Part shown: in pieces, positions 56,401 through 64,000 of the stretch | Layout of the letters: every line of letters begins with the position of its first letter | Position numbering within the stretch: the stretch's first letter is position 1 | Source of the DNA: Halopseudomonas oceani | Lineage (GTDB): Bacteria; Pseudomonadota; Gammaproteobacteria; Pseudomonadales; Pseudomonadaceae | Assembly (NCBI RefSeq): GCF_002903165.1 | Contig: NZ_PPSK01000020.1 | Location: forward strand, 1 to 64,000 | DNA: 64,000 nt | Reading direction: 5' to 3' | Made by a program: the position numbers and the translations under genes | The notes under the pieces: generated by a model | The model's input: the letters and a program-made list of their open reading frames with translations, nothing else | Told to the model about the DNA's origin: nothing | Databases searched by the model: none

Positions 56401-56574
56401 CAGTTGATTGGCCTTGCGCGCAATCGCGCTCAGGTCCTGACTCTGCGCCAACTCGATCAGCTCGCGCAGATAATCGTCTTCATCAACGGCGTAGTTGGCA
56501 CTGACCCTGTGCAGAAATTCACTTGGCTGACTGCGCAGGAAATCGCCCTGCAGCGCCTCGCTGGCTTTAAACAT
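53419..56574 (-). CDS. putA: Bifunctional proline dehydrogenase / glutamate-semialdehyde dehydrogenase
   Basis: 1051 residues. N-terminal helical arm, PRODH TIM barrel binding FAD (~150-500; SIKLSALHPHYE, GITIDAEEADRLELSLKLFE trimmed, VRLVKGAYWD), then the aldehyde dehydrogenase domain (~540-1040) with catalytic Cys in SAGQRCSALRVLF and GSTQTAHVINRALA. It oxidises proline to glutamate at the inner membrane. It lacks the ~50-residue ribbon-helix-helix DNA-binding domain of trifunctional PutA and cannot be its own repressor, in line with the nearby activator gene. Start 56574 has AGGAG ten bases upstream. Confidence 0.95.
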   Translation of the reverse strand: MFKASEALQGDFLRSQPSEFLHRVSANYAVDEDDYLRELIELAQSQDLSAIARKANQLIVDVRKRDNAVDSIDALLQQYSLDTQEGIMLMCLAEALLRVPDGDTADALIRDKLNAAQWDRHLGQSEHTLVNAAAWGLVMTGKVVNMDQRQDGTPGTVLGRLIKRSGEPVIRAAMMQAMKIMGRQFVLGRTITEALKNGKPQRDEGYTYSFDMLGEAALTRADADKYFQDYSKAIAALVEDKYKGRSPKPTISIKLSALHPHYEAAREEQVLQELGDSVLALVRQARVGDVGITIDAEEADRLELSLKLFERVYRHPDVQGWGNFGLVVQAYSKRALPVLCWLTLVARSQGDRIPVRLVKGAYWDSEIKWSQQAGLSSYPVFTRKEATDVSYLACARYLLSPLTEGHIYPQFATHNAHTVTCILDLAGRREFEFQRLHGMGDALYDTVIEQAKCPVRIYAPVGAHKDLLPYLVRRLLENGANSSFVHKLVDPRVPVDSLTAHPVTALKRHASLANPRIPLPPALYGESRRNSRGVNMNILSEWLPLKDELDKWWDARWTGAPLVNGKRLEGEVRAVMCPYELSHQVGEVVWASADQTRAAIDDLSGAFVRWNATPVDERAAILERAADKLEEHMPELMALCTREAGKLLQDGIDEVREAVDFCRFYAMQARQRFATITLPGPTGESNELYLQGRGVFACISPWNFPLAIFLGQVSAALVCGNTVVAKPAEQTSLVAVRCVELMHEAGLPGDVLALLPGDGAQVGSVITSDPRIAGVAFTGSTQTAHVINRALAARNGAIAPMIAETGGQNAMIVDSTALPEQVVNDVVSSAFQSAGQRCSALRVLFVQEDIAERVIELLKGAMAELHVGDPARRDTDVGPVIDADARDGLLKHVREMKQAGCLIAETPVPESLNGHFVAPVAFRLDSINELSDEHFGPILHVVTWRARDLDKIIDDINATGFGLTLGVHSRNEDTAEHIDARVRIGNVYINRNQIGAVVGVQPFGGQGLSGTGPKAGGPHYLLRFVTERTRTINTTAVGGNASLLSLGDGEP

Positions 56575-56916
56575 TCTGGCATGCTCCTGGATTGACCACT
56601 CCCGACAGCGGGATGCGGACATATGAGTTCGCCTACTTACAACCCTAGACCATACGAGCGTAGAGGACGAATCATCCCGTTTGTTGTGATTGAACCGGCA
56701 CGAAGCCGACCGCCCTCCGGGCAGTCAAAGGCCGGCACTCGACTGTAGAAGCGCAGAACCGAGGAATCTTGCAGAAATCTCTGATGTTTTTGTCAAAAGC
56801 TCGGAAGGCAATGGCGCTGCAGGGGAGCATAGGACAGCGCATCGGGACACGAAGAGGAGACTGCATAGCGCCGGCTGGCGCGTCGAGTCAGCTAATGGAG
56901 TAATTTGACCAGCAAC
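56575..56916. other. putA-pruR intergenic region
   Basis: 342 bases without a gene. It must hold the putA promoter and the probable PruR binding site. I see no consensus sigma-70 pair and no convincing terminator for the AraC gene. Confidence 0.4.
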
Positions 56917-57720
56917 TCATGCCCGCCCCAAGCGCAGAGCCCTAGGCGTCTGCCCCCACTGCCGCCGCACAGCGTGCGTCAATGCACTTTGACTGGAAAA
57001 CCCACAGCGACTGGCAACCTCTGCTACCGGCAACTCGGTTTCCTGAAGCAGCCGTGATGCCTCCCGCAAACGCAGTGCGAGTACATACTGATGGGGCGTT
57101 ACCCCGGTAGACTCACGAAATAGCGCATGAAAATGGCTACTGCTGACGCACACTTGAGCAGCGAGCGCCGCAACGCTGATCGGATGATCCAGATTGGCCG
57201 CAACATAAGCATCCAGACGCTGCAGCTCTGCCGAATTGAGCGCACTGCGTCGTGGGGCCTCAACCAGCGTGTCTGAAACCCGACGCTGGAGCGCCGCCAG
57301 CAACACGCCGCTGAGGTGCCAAGTCAGGCCATCCTGATCGGGACTCGGATCAGCCAGCGCGTGTTGAGCAAAGTCCAGCAGCCCCTGCAACTGATGATCC
57401 AGCTGCAAAAAGCGCGGCCGCTCAAACAACCGCGCCATGCTGTATTCGAGCCCATGATCAGCAACGCCTACCGGCAGATCCATGATCAACATGTGATTGT
57501 GGCCACGCCCGGAAAAGGCGTGCGCCTCACCCCCCGGCACAACACAGGCATGTAACCGGTTAACCGCCCCACCCTGCCCCTGCACTTCAAAATCGGCGCA
57601 GCCGCTCAGGCCGATCACCAACTGGTGTTCGGGGTGCTCATGAATGGCAGTCTGAACGGGCAGATCCAGTATTCGGGTTCGCATCGGGCGCAAAGCAGAA
57701 AATGAGATAACGGCTCCCAT
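56917..57720 (-). CDS. pruR: AraC-family activator of proline use (PruR-like)
   Basis: 267 residues. N-terminal cupin sensor (~10-110; ILDLPVQTAIHEHPEHQLVI, HACVVPGGEAHAFSGRGHNH) and C-terminal double helix-turn-helix (~165-265; ISVAALAAQVCVSSSHFHAL, FRESTGVTPHQYVL, VAEVASRCGFSSQSALTHAV). Position between putA and a Lon-type protease gene matches the P. aeruginosa pruR locus, where the protein senses proline and activates putA. Start uncertain: MGAVIS (57720) or M at 57684. Confidence 0.85.
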   Translation of the reverse strand: MGAVISFSALRPMRTRILDLPVQTAIHEHPEHQLVIGLSGCADFEVQGQGGAVNRLHACVVPGGEAHAFSGRGHNHMLIMDLPVGVADHGLEYSMARLFERPRFLQLDHQLQGLLDFAQHALADPSPDQDGLTWHLSGVLLAALQRRVSDTLVEAPRRSALNSAELQRLDAYVAANLDHPISVAALAAQVCVSSSHFHALFRESTGVTPHQYVLALRLREASRLLQETELPVAEVASRCGFSSQSALTHAVRRQWGQTPRALRLGRA

Positions 57721-57750
57721 CCTGCCACAAAATGCTACACATTTCCGCTA

Positions 57751-57778
57751 TTGAAATCGCCCGGCTCCGTCGCCATTT
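57751..57778 (+). promoter_or_regulatory. Sigma-32-like promoter of the Lon-type protease gene
   Basis: TTGAAA (57751-57756), a 14-base spacer and CGCCATTT (57771-57778), close to the heat-shock consensus CTTGAAA/CCCCATNT. It ends 33 bases before the ATG. Confidence 0.6.
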
Positions 57779-57811
57779 CTTGTCCATGAGCCGCACATAC
57801 AAGGTGAGCCG

Positions 57812-60214
57812 ATGAGCAATCAGGATACCGATTACATTGAACACATAGCCGAGGATGCCAATGAGGCCCAAGGCACCGGGCTTGTTCTGCCCGAGCAGAA
57901 CCTACCGGACAAACTGTACTTGCTGCCGATCAACAATCGGCCATTCTTCCCTGCCCAGGTCATGCCCGTCGTGGTCAATGACAACCCGTGGCACGAAACC
58001 ATCGAACGCGTAGCCAGCACACAGCACAAGGCCCTGTCCCTGTTCTATGTTGACGGCCCGTTGCCTGCGGATGGCAAGCTTGACCCGTCCCAGCTGCCCA
58101 CTACCGGTTGCGCGGTACGCATGCACCACGCCGTGCGCGAGGACGGCAAGATCCAGTTCATCGCCCAAGGCCTGACTCGAGTGCGCATTACCCAATGGTT
58201 GAGTCGCAAGCCACCCTACCTGGTCGAGGTTGAATACCCACGCTCGCCCGCCGATGAGCGCGATGAGGTGCGCGCCTATGCAATGGCTCTGATCAACGCG
58301 ATCAAGGAGCTGCTGCCACTCAACCCCCTATACAGCGAAGAGCTGAAGAATTACCTGAACCGCTTCAGCCCAAACGACCCGTCGCCGCTATCGGACTTTG
58401 CCGCCGCGCTCACCTCAGCCAAAGGCGGCGAGCTGCAAGACGTACTTGATACCGTCGGCGTCCTGCGCCGGATGGAAAAGGTACTGGTGCTGCTGAAAAA
58501 GGAAATCGACGTTGCCCGGCTACAGGGCGAAATTACCGCAGAGGTGAACCGCAATCTGGGAGAACACCAGCGCAAGTTCTTTCTCAAGGAGCAACTCAAG
58601 ATCATCCAGAAAGAGCTCGGTATGTCGAAGGATGACCGTACTGCGGACGTTGAACAGTTCCGTCAGCGCCTTGAGGGCAAAACCCTGCCGGATGCGGTCG
58701 CACAGCGTATTGATGACGAGTTGAACAAATTGTCTGTGCTGGAGACTGGTTCCCCCGAGTATGCGGTGACTCGTAACTATCTGGACTGGGCGACTGCGCT
58801 GCCCTGGGGTATCACCCATCCCGACCGGATTGATCTCAAGCACGCACGACGTATTCTCGATCGCGACCACGATGGCCTGGAAGACGTCAAAAGCCGCATT
58901 CTCGAGTTTCTTGCCGTCGGCGCGTTTCGAGGTTCGATCTCCGGCTCAATCATCCTGCTGGTCGGCCCGCCCGGCGTCGGGAAAACCAGTATTGGCCGAT
59001 CTATCGCCGAAAGCCTGGATCGCCCCTTCTATCGCTTCAGCGTTGGCGGCATGCGCGACGAAGCCGAGATCAAGGGACACAGACGGACCTACATCGGAGC
59101 TATGCCTGGCAAGTTCGTCCAGGCTCTGAAGGACGTTGGAGTGATGAACCCGGTCATCATGCTGGACGAGATCGACAAGCTGGGCGCCAGCCATCAGGGT
59201 GACCCGGCATCGGCGCTATTGGAAACGCTTGATCCAGAACAAAACAGCCAGTTCCTCGATCACTATCTGGACCTGCGGCTGGATCTATCCAACGTGCTAT
59301 TTGTTTGTACCGCCAACACGCTCGACAATATTCCCGGCCCGCTGCTCGACCGCATGGATGTGATTCGCCTGTCTGGCTACATCGGCGAGGAAAAGCTGGC
59401 GATCGCCAAGCACCACCTCTGGCCACGCCAGCTGGAACGCGCCGGCCTGCGCAAGAGCCAACTGCGGATTACCGACAAGGCACTGCGTGAGGTGATCGAG
59501 GGATACGCTCGCGAAGCTGGCGTGCGCAACCTCGACAAACAGCTAGGCAAGCTGGTCCGCAAATCCGTGGTGCAACTGCTGGAGCAACCGGAAACACGTA
59601 TCAGCATCAAACCGGCAGACCTGAAGCGACTGCTCGGTACGCCGGCATTCCGCACCGAGAAACAGCTCAAGGGCACCGGCATCATCACCGGCCTGGCCTG
59701 GACCTCGATGGGCGGCGCCACCTTGCCCGTCGAGGCAACCCGCATTCATACCCTCAACCGTGGCTTCAAGCTGACCGGTCAGTTGGGCGATGTGATGAAA
59801 GAGTCGGCAGAAATCGCCTACAGCTATTTGTGCGCCAACCTCGCCGACTACAAGGCAGACCAGAGCTTTTTCGATGAAGCGTTCGTGCATCTGCACGTGC
59901 CGGAGGGAGCAACACCCAAGGATGGCCCTTCCGCCGGAATCACCATCGCCAGCGCGCTGCTTTCACTGGCCCGCCAGCAGGCACCGCGCAGCGGCCTGGC
60001 TATGACCGGCGAGATCACCCTCACAGGACACGTGCTGCCCGTGGGCGGTATTCGCGAAAAGGTAATTGCCGCACGTCGCCAGCGTATTCACGAACTGATT
60101 CTGCCGGCAGCGAACCAAGGCGATTACGAGGAATTGCCGGAGTATTTGCGTGAAGGTATGACCGTTCACTTTGCCACCCACTTCCGCGATGTCGCCAAGC
60201 ACCTGTTTGCCTGA
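57812..60214 (+). CDS. Lon-type ATP-dependent protease (AsrA-like)
   Basis: 800 residues. N-terminal LON domain (~35-235), AAA+ module with Walker [10 protein letters not shown] (~384-392) and Walker [12 protein letters not shown], and a C-terminal protease domain with Ser707 in KDGPSAG and Lys750 in GGIREKV, the Lon dyad. Position next to pruR-putA matches asrA of P. aeruginosa, a second Lon-like protease linked to the heat-shock and aminoglycoside response. The heat-shock-like promoter supports this. It is distinct from the main lon gene expected near clpX. A terminator follows. Confidence 0.92.
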   Translation: MSNQDTDYIEHIAEDANEAQGTGLVLPEQNLPDKLYLLPINNRPFFPAQVMPVVVNDNPWHETIERVASTQHKALSLFYVDGPLPADGKLDPSQLPTTGCAVRMHHAVREDGKIQFIAQGLTRVRITQWLSRKPPYLVEVEYPRSPADERDEVRAYAMALINAIKELLPLNPLYSEELKNYLNRFSPNDPSPLSDFAAALTSAKGGELQDVLDTVGVLRRMEKVLVLLKKEIDVARLQGEITAEVNRNLGEHQRKFFLKEQLKIIQKELGMSKDDRTADVEQFRQRLEGKTLPDAVAQRIDDELNKLSVLETGSPEYAVTRNYLDWATALPWGITHPDRIDLKHARRILDRDHDGLEDVKSRILEFLAVGAFRGSISGSIILLVGPPGVGKTSIGRSIAESLDRPFYRFSVGGMRDEAEIKGHRRTYIGAMPGKFVQALKDVGVMNPVIMLDEIDKLGASHQGDPASALLETLDPEQNSQFLDHYLDLRLDLSNVLFVCTANTLDNIPGPLLDRMDVIRLSGYIGEEKLAIAKHHLWPRQLERAGLRKSQLRITDKALREVIEGYAREAGVRNLDKQLGKLVRKSVVQLLEQPETRISIKPADLKRLLGTPAFRTEKQLKGTGIITGLAWTSMGGATLPVEATRIHTLNRGFKLTGQLGDVMKESAEIAYSYLCANLADYKADQSFFDEAFVHLHVPEGATPKDGPSAGITIASALLSLARQQAPRSGLAMTGEITLTGHVLPVGGIREKVIAARRQRIHELILPAANQGDYEELPEYLREGMTVHFATHFRDVAKHLFA

Positions 60215-60221
60215 GCGGACA

Positions 60222-60252
60222 CAAAAAAGGCGACCATCAGGTCGCCTTTTTT
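60222..60252. terminator. Bidirectional terminator, Lon-type protease / fimV
   Basis: AAAAAAGGCGACC/GGTCGCCTTTTTT stem with a four-base loop and A/T runs on both sides, between convergent stop codons. Confidence 0.92.
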
Positions 60253-60265
60253 GCTCAATTACTAT

Positions 60266-62260
60266 TCAATGCTTGTCCTGCTCGCTATCGAGCGTACTGA
60301 CGCGGTCGGGATGATCGAGCTCATCCAGATCATCCAGCTCTTCGATTTCCGGAAACTCGTGCAAACTGCTTTCGAACGCCTCATCATCAATTGCAATAGG
60401 GTCCAGCCGGTTATTCTTGCGCACAGGCGCCGGCGTTAGGCCCTCGATCAGGTCCCAGTCAGGGTCCAGCGTGAAATCATTCAGATTCAGCTGCGAATCG
60501 GCCAGATCACCATCGACCGGCTCCGAGTCCAGCACATCCTCAACAGTATCAACCGGCGCAGTCGCCTGGTCGAGCTGCGGGAAACGCAACCGCAGTTGAT
60601 CGACCCGCTGCATGTCACCACCGAGCCGTTGAATAGCCTCAGCCTGCTCCGCAAAACCTTCTGAATCGCCCAGTTCGCCCATCACCCGGGCTTGCTTGAA
60701 GCGCAATTCAAGACGTTCGGGCTCTTCACTAATCGCCTTGTCTAGGGCATCACACGCCTCGGCAAACCGGCCGTAAGTGATATACAGCTCGATTCCGCCC
60801 AGATCGTTCTGCTCGTCTGCGCCCGCTGCACCAACCACAGCAGCTGCAGTCGCAGCCGGTGCTGCAGAGGCAGCAACCCGAGGCTCAGACGACGCAGCAT
60901 CGGCAAACACTGGTCGCCCAACCGGGGCAGTCGGTGTTGACGGAGCCCTGTGTTTCGCTGACTGTCCCTTGCCGCGCGTACGTGCCACAACCCAACCAAT
61001 CAGAAACGCCAATACTGCGAGCAGCACAGACCACCAGGCGAAGGACGAGCCGGACTGCTCGGAAGCAGCCGGTACCTCAGCGGCCACTGCACCGGCGGCG
61101 GGATCATCACTCCCTGTCGGCGATACGGCATCACCACCATCACCGCTGCCAAGCGTGCCGCCGGCCTGAGTCTGAGTGGCGGCAGCTTCTTCGGCTTCCC
61201 GGGCGGCGTGCAGTACATCCAGCTCAGCCTGCAGCGCGGCAATCTGGCGATCACGGCTATCGAGTTCGCTTAGCAGGGTGTTAAAACGGCCTTCCAACTC
61301 GTTCAGTCGGGATGCCAGCACCGCCGCTTCTGCCTCGGAGTCGCTGACGGCCTCCTCCTCAATACGCAGGCGCCCCTGGTCACCGGCTGCGGAAGTCATC
61401 GGTGCCTCAGCGGGCGTCTCACCGACATCTTCGGCAGAGACATCGGCAACCTGCTGCTGCGCGTTGCCCTGTGCGGATGGTGCTGCGGGCGCGGGCGCAG
61501 CAGCCGGCTCCGACTCGGGAGCCTGCCCATCAGTAACACCCAGCTGCGCTGCCGTTGGCAAAACCAGCGTCTGGCCGACTTTCAGACGGTTGATGTCGCC
61601 ATCCACAAAAGCCTGCTGATTGAGCGCATGAATCGCGGTCATGGTCTCGCGGACAGAGACACTCGATACCGGGCGACTGCGCTCGGCGATTCCCCACAGC
61701 GAGTCGCCGGAAACAGTGGTGTAGCTGCCCGCGTCCGGTTGCGGCGTCAAATTTGGTAACACCGGCTGCTGACGCGGAGCGGCAGCGACCGGGGCACTGG
61801 GGGAAGAACGCACCGGAGCGGCAGCCGGCGCACTGCTGACCGCCGCTGGCGCACTCGATCCATATAGCGGCGGATCAAGCAGCACCGTGTATTCACGCAG
61901 CATACGGCCGTTGGGACGACGCAGCTCCACCAGAAAATTCAGATAGGGTTCACGTACCGGCTGACTCGAGCGAACCTGAACCGTCAAGCGGCGGTTCTGC
62001 AGCACCGGAGTGAAACGCAGGTCGTTGAGGAAATACGGCTTATCGATGCCAGCGTTTTCAAAATCTGTGGTTTGCGCCAGCCTTACCACCACATCTTCCG
62101 GGCCAAGCCCTTCAGCTCCCTGCAACTCGATGACGGCATTGAGCGGTTGATTCAGTGCCGATTCAAGCTGGAGTGTACCCAGCCCCAGCGCTCCTGCCAC
62201 CCCCGCGTACAGTGCTGCCAGCGAAGCAGCGCCCAGGACTATCTGGCGTTTAACTGCCAT
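60266..62260 (-). CDS. fimV: FimV/HubP-family polar and pilus-assembly protein
   Basis: 664 residues. Signal peptide (MAVKRQIVLGAASLAALYAG), the FimV N-terminal region (LGLGTLQLESALNQPLNAVI), a LysM peptidoglycan-binding domain (~185-235; YTTVSGDSLWGIAERS, LKVGQTLVLP), Ala/Pro/Gln-rich linkers, a coiled coil (~320-360), one membrane span (~408-428, WWSVLLAVLAFLIGWVVA), and an acidic cytoplasmic part with TPR-like helix pairs and C-terminal EELDDLDELDHPDR. Shorter than P. aeruginosa FimV (about 900). It links type IV pili, twitching and cyclic-AMP signalling at the pole. GAGGAAAG precedes the ATG. Confidence 0.9.
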   Translation of the reverse strand: MAVKRQIVLGAASLAALYAGVAGALGLGTLQLESALNQPLNAVIELQGAEGLGPEDVVVRLAQTTDFENAGIDKPYFLNDLRFTPVLQNRRLTVQVRSSQPVREPYLNFLVELRRPNGRMLREYTVLLDPPLYGSSAPAAVSSAPAAAPVRSSPSAPVAAAPRQQPVLPNLTPQPDAGSYTTVSGDSLWGIAERSRPVSSVSVRETMTAIHALNQQAFVDGDINRLKVGQTLVLPTAAQLGVTDGQAPESEPAAAPAPAAPSAQGNAQQQVADVSAEDVGETPAEAPMTSAAGDQGRLRIEEEAVSDSEAEAAVLASRLNELEGRFNTLLSELDSRDRQIAALQAELDVLHAAREAEEAAATQTQAGGTLGSGDGGDAVSPTGSDDPAAGAVAAEVPAASEQSGSSFAWWSVLLAVLAFLIGWVVARTRGKGQSAKHRAPSTPTAPVGRPVFADAASSEPRVAASAAPAATAAAVVGAAGADEQNDLGGIELYITYGRFAEACDALDKAISEEPERLELRFKQARVMGELGDSEGFAEQAEAIQRLGGDMQRVDQLRLRFPQLDQATAPVDTVEDVLDSEPVDGDLADSQLNLNDFTLDPDWDLIEGLTPAPVRKNNRLDPIAIDDEAFESSLHEFPEIEELDDLDELDHPDRVSTLDSEQDKH

Positions 62261-62596
62261 ACCCTTTCCTCATTTAACTGAGGGCTCCGATCAGGACCGG
62301 ACACCCGTGCATCCATTGCTTTTGTGAACAGCGACCCGTTGCCGAAGACTTCCTGTCCTGCGTAAAGCCACCAGGCCACTAGTATGCCAGTTAGCTGCGC
62401 GGAAACGAATGCCGAGCCATTGCCTAATGTCAGAAAACAATACAAAAAGACCACGCAAGGTACACAAAGCCAATATTTTGGCCGCGTGACGCAGTGCACA
62501 TTCTATCCTGCAGTCAAGCAATCAGCAGTCCATCCTGTCAAGGCAGCCGACTTCGGTTAAAATGCGCCCCCTCACGATGCCACCCGGGATTCCGCC
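62261..62596. other. Divergent intergenic region fimV / cmoA
   Basis: 336 bases without a gene. A plus-strand -10 candidate TAAAAT lies at 62558-62563 with TGTCAA 16 bases upstream, likely for cmoA. Nothing else recognised. Confidence 0.45.
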
Positions 62597-63337
62597 ATGT
62601 CCGAGGTAGACAAGCTGTTTGCCAGCCCCATCAGTAAGGTCGATGACTTCCGCTTCGACGACGCCGTCGCGCGCGTCTTTCCGGACATGATCAAGCGTTC
62701 AGTGCCCGGCTACCCAACGATCATCGAGAGCATTGGCGTCATCGCCGGGCAGTATGCACAACCCGGCACTCTGATTTATGACCTCGGCTGCTCCCTTGGC
62801 GCAGCCACCCAGTCAATGCGACGCCACCTGCCGCTGAACGGCTGCCGCATCATCGCCGTCGACAACGCCGAAGCCATGAGCGAACGTTGCCGAGAATACC
62901 TCAGTGCCCAGGACGCGATGCTCGAAGAGGCCATTCCAGCAGAGGTCATTACGGCAGACATTAACGCTCTGACGCTGCAACCCTGCTCAATGGTCGTGCT
63001 GAACTTCACCCTGCAGTTTATTCCCACGCACCAGCGCCTGGCGCTGTTGCAGCGTATCCGCAAGGCACTGCTGCCCGGCGGCGTACTGGTACTGTCAGAG
63101 AAACTCAACTTTACCGACAGCCAGACCCAAAATGCACTGGAGTCACTGCACTACGCCTTCAAGCGCGCTAACGGCTATAGTGAGCTGGAAATTGCCCAGA
63201 AACGCACCGCAATTGAAAACGTGATGCGCCCGGATCCGCTCGAGGTGCACCAGCAGCGGCTGCGCGACGCCGGCTTCAGCCACAGTCACCTGTGGTTTCA
63301 GTGTCTTAACTTCTGCTCGATGATTGCCCATACGTGA
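62597..63337 (+). CDS. cmoA: Carboxy-S-adenosyl-L-methionine synthase
   Basis: 246 residues, class I methyltransferase fold. Turns SAM and prephenate into carboxy-SAM for tRNA wobble uridine modification. Seen: [23 protein letters not shown] motif [15 protein letters not shown], and [20 protein letters not shown]. Length matches. The stop overlaps the cmoB start in GTGA, so the two enzymes of one pathway are translationally coupled. Confidence 0.95.
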   Translation: MSEVDKLFASPISKVDDFRFDDAVARVFPDMIKRSVPGYPTIIESIGVIAGQYAQPGTLIYDLGCSLGAATQSMRRHLPLNGCRIIAVDNAEAMSERCREYLSAQDAMLEEAIPAEVITADINALTLQPCSMVVLNFTLQFIPTHQRLALLQRIRKALLPGGVLVLSEKLNFTDSQTQNALESLHYAFKRANGYSELEIAQKRTAIENVMRPDPLEVHQQRLRDAGFSHSHLWFQCLNFCSMIAHT

Positions 63338-64000
63338 TTGATTACAGCCCTCTGCTCGATACCCTGAAGAACTCACCATTGGCCAGCTGGCATGCGCCGC
63401 TCGCAAAAGGGCTGCAGGCCCGACTGGCCGAGCTGCAACATGGCGACCTGGAACGCTGGCAACACAGTCTGCGCAATCTGCCGCCACTGGATGGCGTACG
63501 GCACGATTTCAGTCACAGCGTCGCGCTCGATGCCCCGCCGCTGGACGCCCAGACACAGCAGCAGTTGTATGATGCATTGCAGGGGCTGCATCCCTGGCGC
63601 AAGGGGCCATTCGACCTGTTCGGGGTACACATCGACACCGAGTGGCGCTCAGACTGGAAGTGGGAACGGGTAGCACCGCATATCGACCTGCGCGGTCGCC
63701 GGGTACTGGACATTGGCTGTGGCAATGGCTACTACATGTGGCGCATGTGGCACGCCGGCGCCGCGATGGTAATCGGTGTCGACCCGAACCTGCTGTTTCT
63801 CAACCAGTTCGAAGCGGTGAAGCACTACTTGCCCAAGGCCCCGGTCTGGCAACTCCCCTTCACCCTCGAAGACCTGCCAGAGCCAACCAACGCCTTCGAC
63901 ACCGTGTTTTCGATGGGTGTGCTCTACCACCGGCGCTCCCCTATCGACCACCTGCTGCAGCTCAAGGCCTGTCTGCGCCCCGGTGGCGAGCTGGTGCTCG
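63334..64000 (+). CDS. cmoB: tRNA 5-carboxymethoxyuridine(34) synthase, 5' part
   Basis: 222 codons are present before the window ends. GTG start at 63334, overlapping cmoA by four bases. The text begins [20 protein letters not shown] and includes [20 protein letters not shown] and the SAM site [16 protein letters not shown], followed by [19 protein letters not shown] and [16 protein letters not shown], all characteristic of CmoB. It transfers the carboxymethyl group from carboxy-SAM to 5-hydroxyuridine at tRNA position 34. About 100 residues are missing at the C-terminus. Confidence 0.93.
   Translation, partial: MIDYSPLLDTLKNSPLASWHAPLAKGLQARLAELQHGDLERWQHSLRNLPPLDGVRHDFSHSVALDAPPLDAQTQQQLYDALQGLHPWRKGPFDLFGVHIDTEWRSDWKWERVAPHIDLRGRRVLDIGCGNGYYMWRMWHAGAAMVIGVDPNLLFLNQFEAVKHYLPKAPVWQLPFTLEDLPEPTNAFDTVFSMGVLYHRRSPIDHLLQLKACLRPGGELVL

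Overview
The window reads as a contiguous stretch of chromosome from a gammaproteobacterium of the family Pseudomonadaceae (Pseudomonas or Halopseudomonas-like). The support is gene content and order. Four blocks match, from memory, arrangements in P. aeruginosa: thrS-infC-rpmI-rplT-pheS-pheT-ihfA-merR-tRNA-Pro; hrpA with an alpha/beta hydrolase, a KAS III and an ECF sigma gene; the two tandem fadD genes next to a lysophospholipase and a MaoC hydratase; and putP-putA-pruR-lon-like protease. Housekeeping DNA is GC-rich. One island at about 19-23.4 kb is visibly AT-richer and foreign in style.

Layout. 0-0.6 kb: the 5' part of an inovirus Gp2/YagK-YfjJ type gene beyond the 3' end of tRNA-Pro, probably the edge of an integrated element. 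0.6-8.3 kb (minus strand): tRNA-Pro, a MerR regulator, ihfA, pheT, pheS, rplT, rpmI, infC (AUU start), thrS and tRNA-Val. 8.5-19 kb: uvrB, an aromatic-type aminotransferase, tRNA-Asn, azoR, a small secreted protein, a LysR regulator, an alpha/beta hydrolase, a periplasmic cyclophilin, an acetyltransferase, and the alkylation-repair pair ada-alkA.

19.1-23.4 kb: a run of eight or nine small same-strand ORFs separated by attC-like recombination sites with no integrase in the window. This is an integron cassette array (CALIN type) and the most unusual part of the window. Most of its products are predicted to be exported or membrane proteins, including an exported acyl-carrier-protein look-alike that lacks the phosphopantetheine serine.

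23.5-33 kb: a YihY-family membrane protein, a beta-lactamase-fold serine hydrolase, a DUF2057 lipoprotein and a general porin. These are followed by a minus-strand series of KAS III, ECF sigma, zinc-finger anti-sigma and a HvfA/HvfB/HvfC (bufferin-type) operon predicted to make a copper-binding, cysteine-modified peptide. An ECF-type promoter candidate lies before hvfA. 33-42.4 kb: hrpA, fadD1, fadD2, a lysophospholipase gene broken by an amber codon, and a MaoC hydratase, a lipid and fatty-acid neighbourhood.

42.5-64 kb: a REPIN-like repeat, a VWA/MoxR ATPase pair, cysK, aceK, a cold-shock gene with a long leader, a TetR regulator, oligopeptidase B, the proline-utilisation genes putP-putA with the AraC regulator PruR, a Lon-type protease with a heat-shock-like promoter, fimV, and the tRNA-wobble modification genes cmoA-cmoB (cmoB runs off the end). 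All assignments are by reading the sequence and recalling families; no database search was run.
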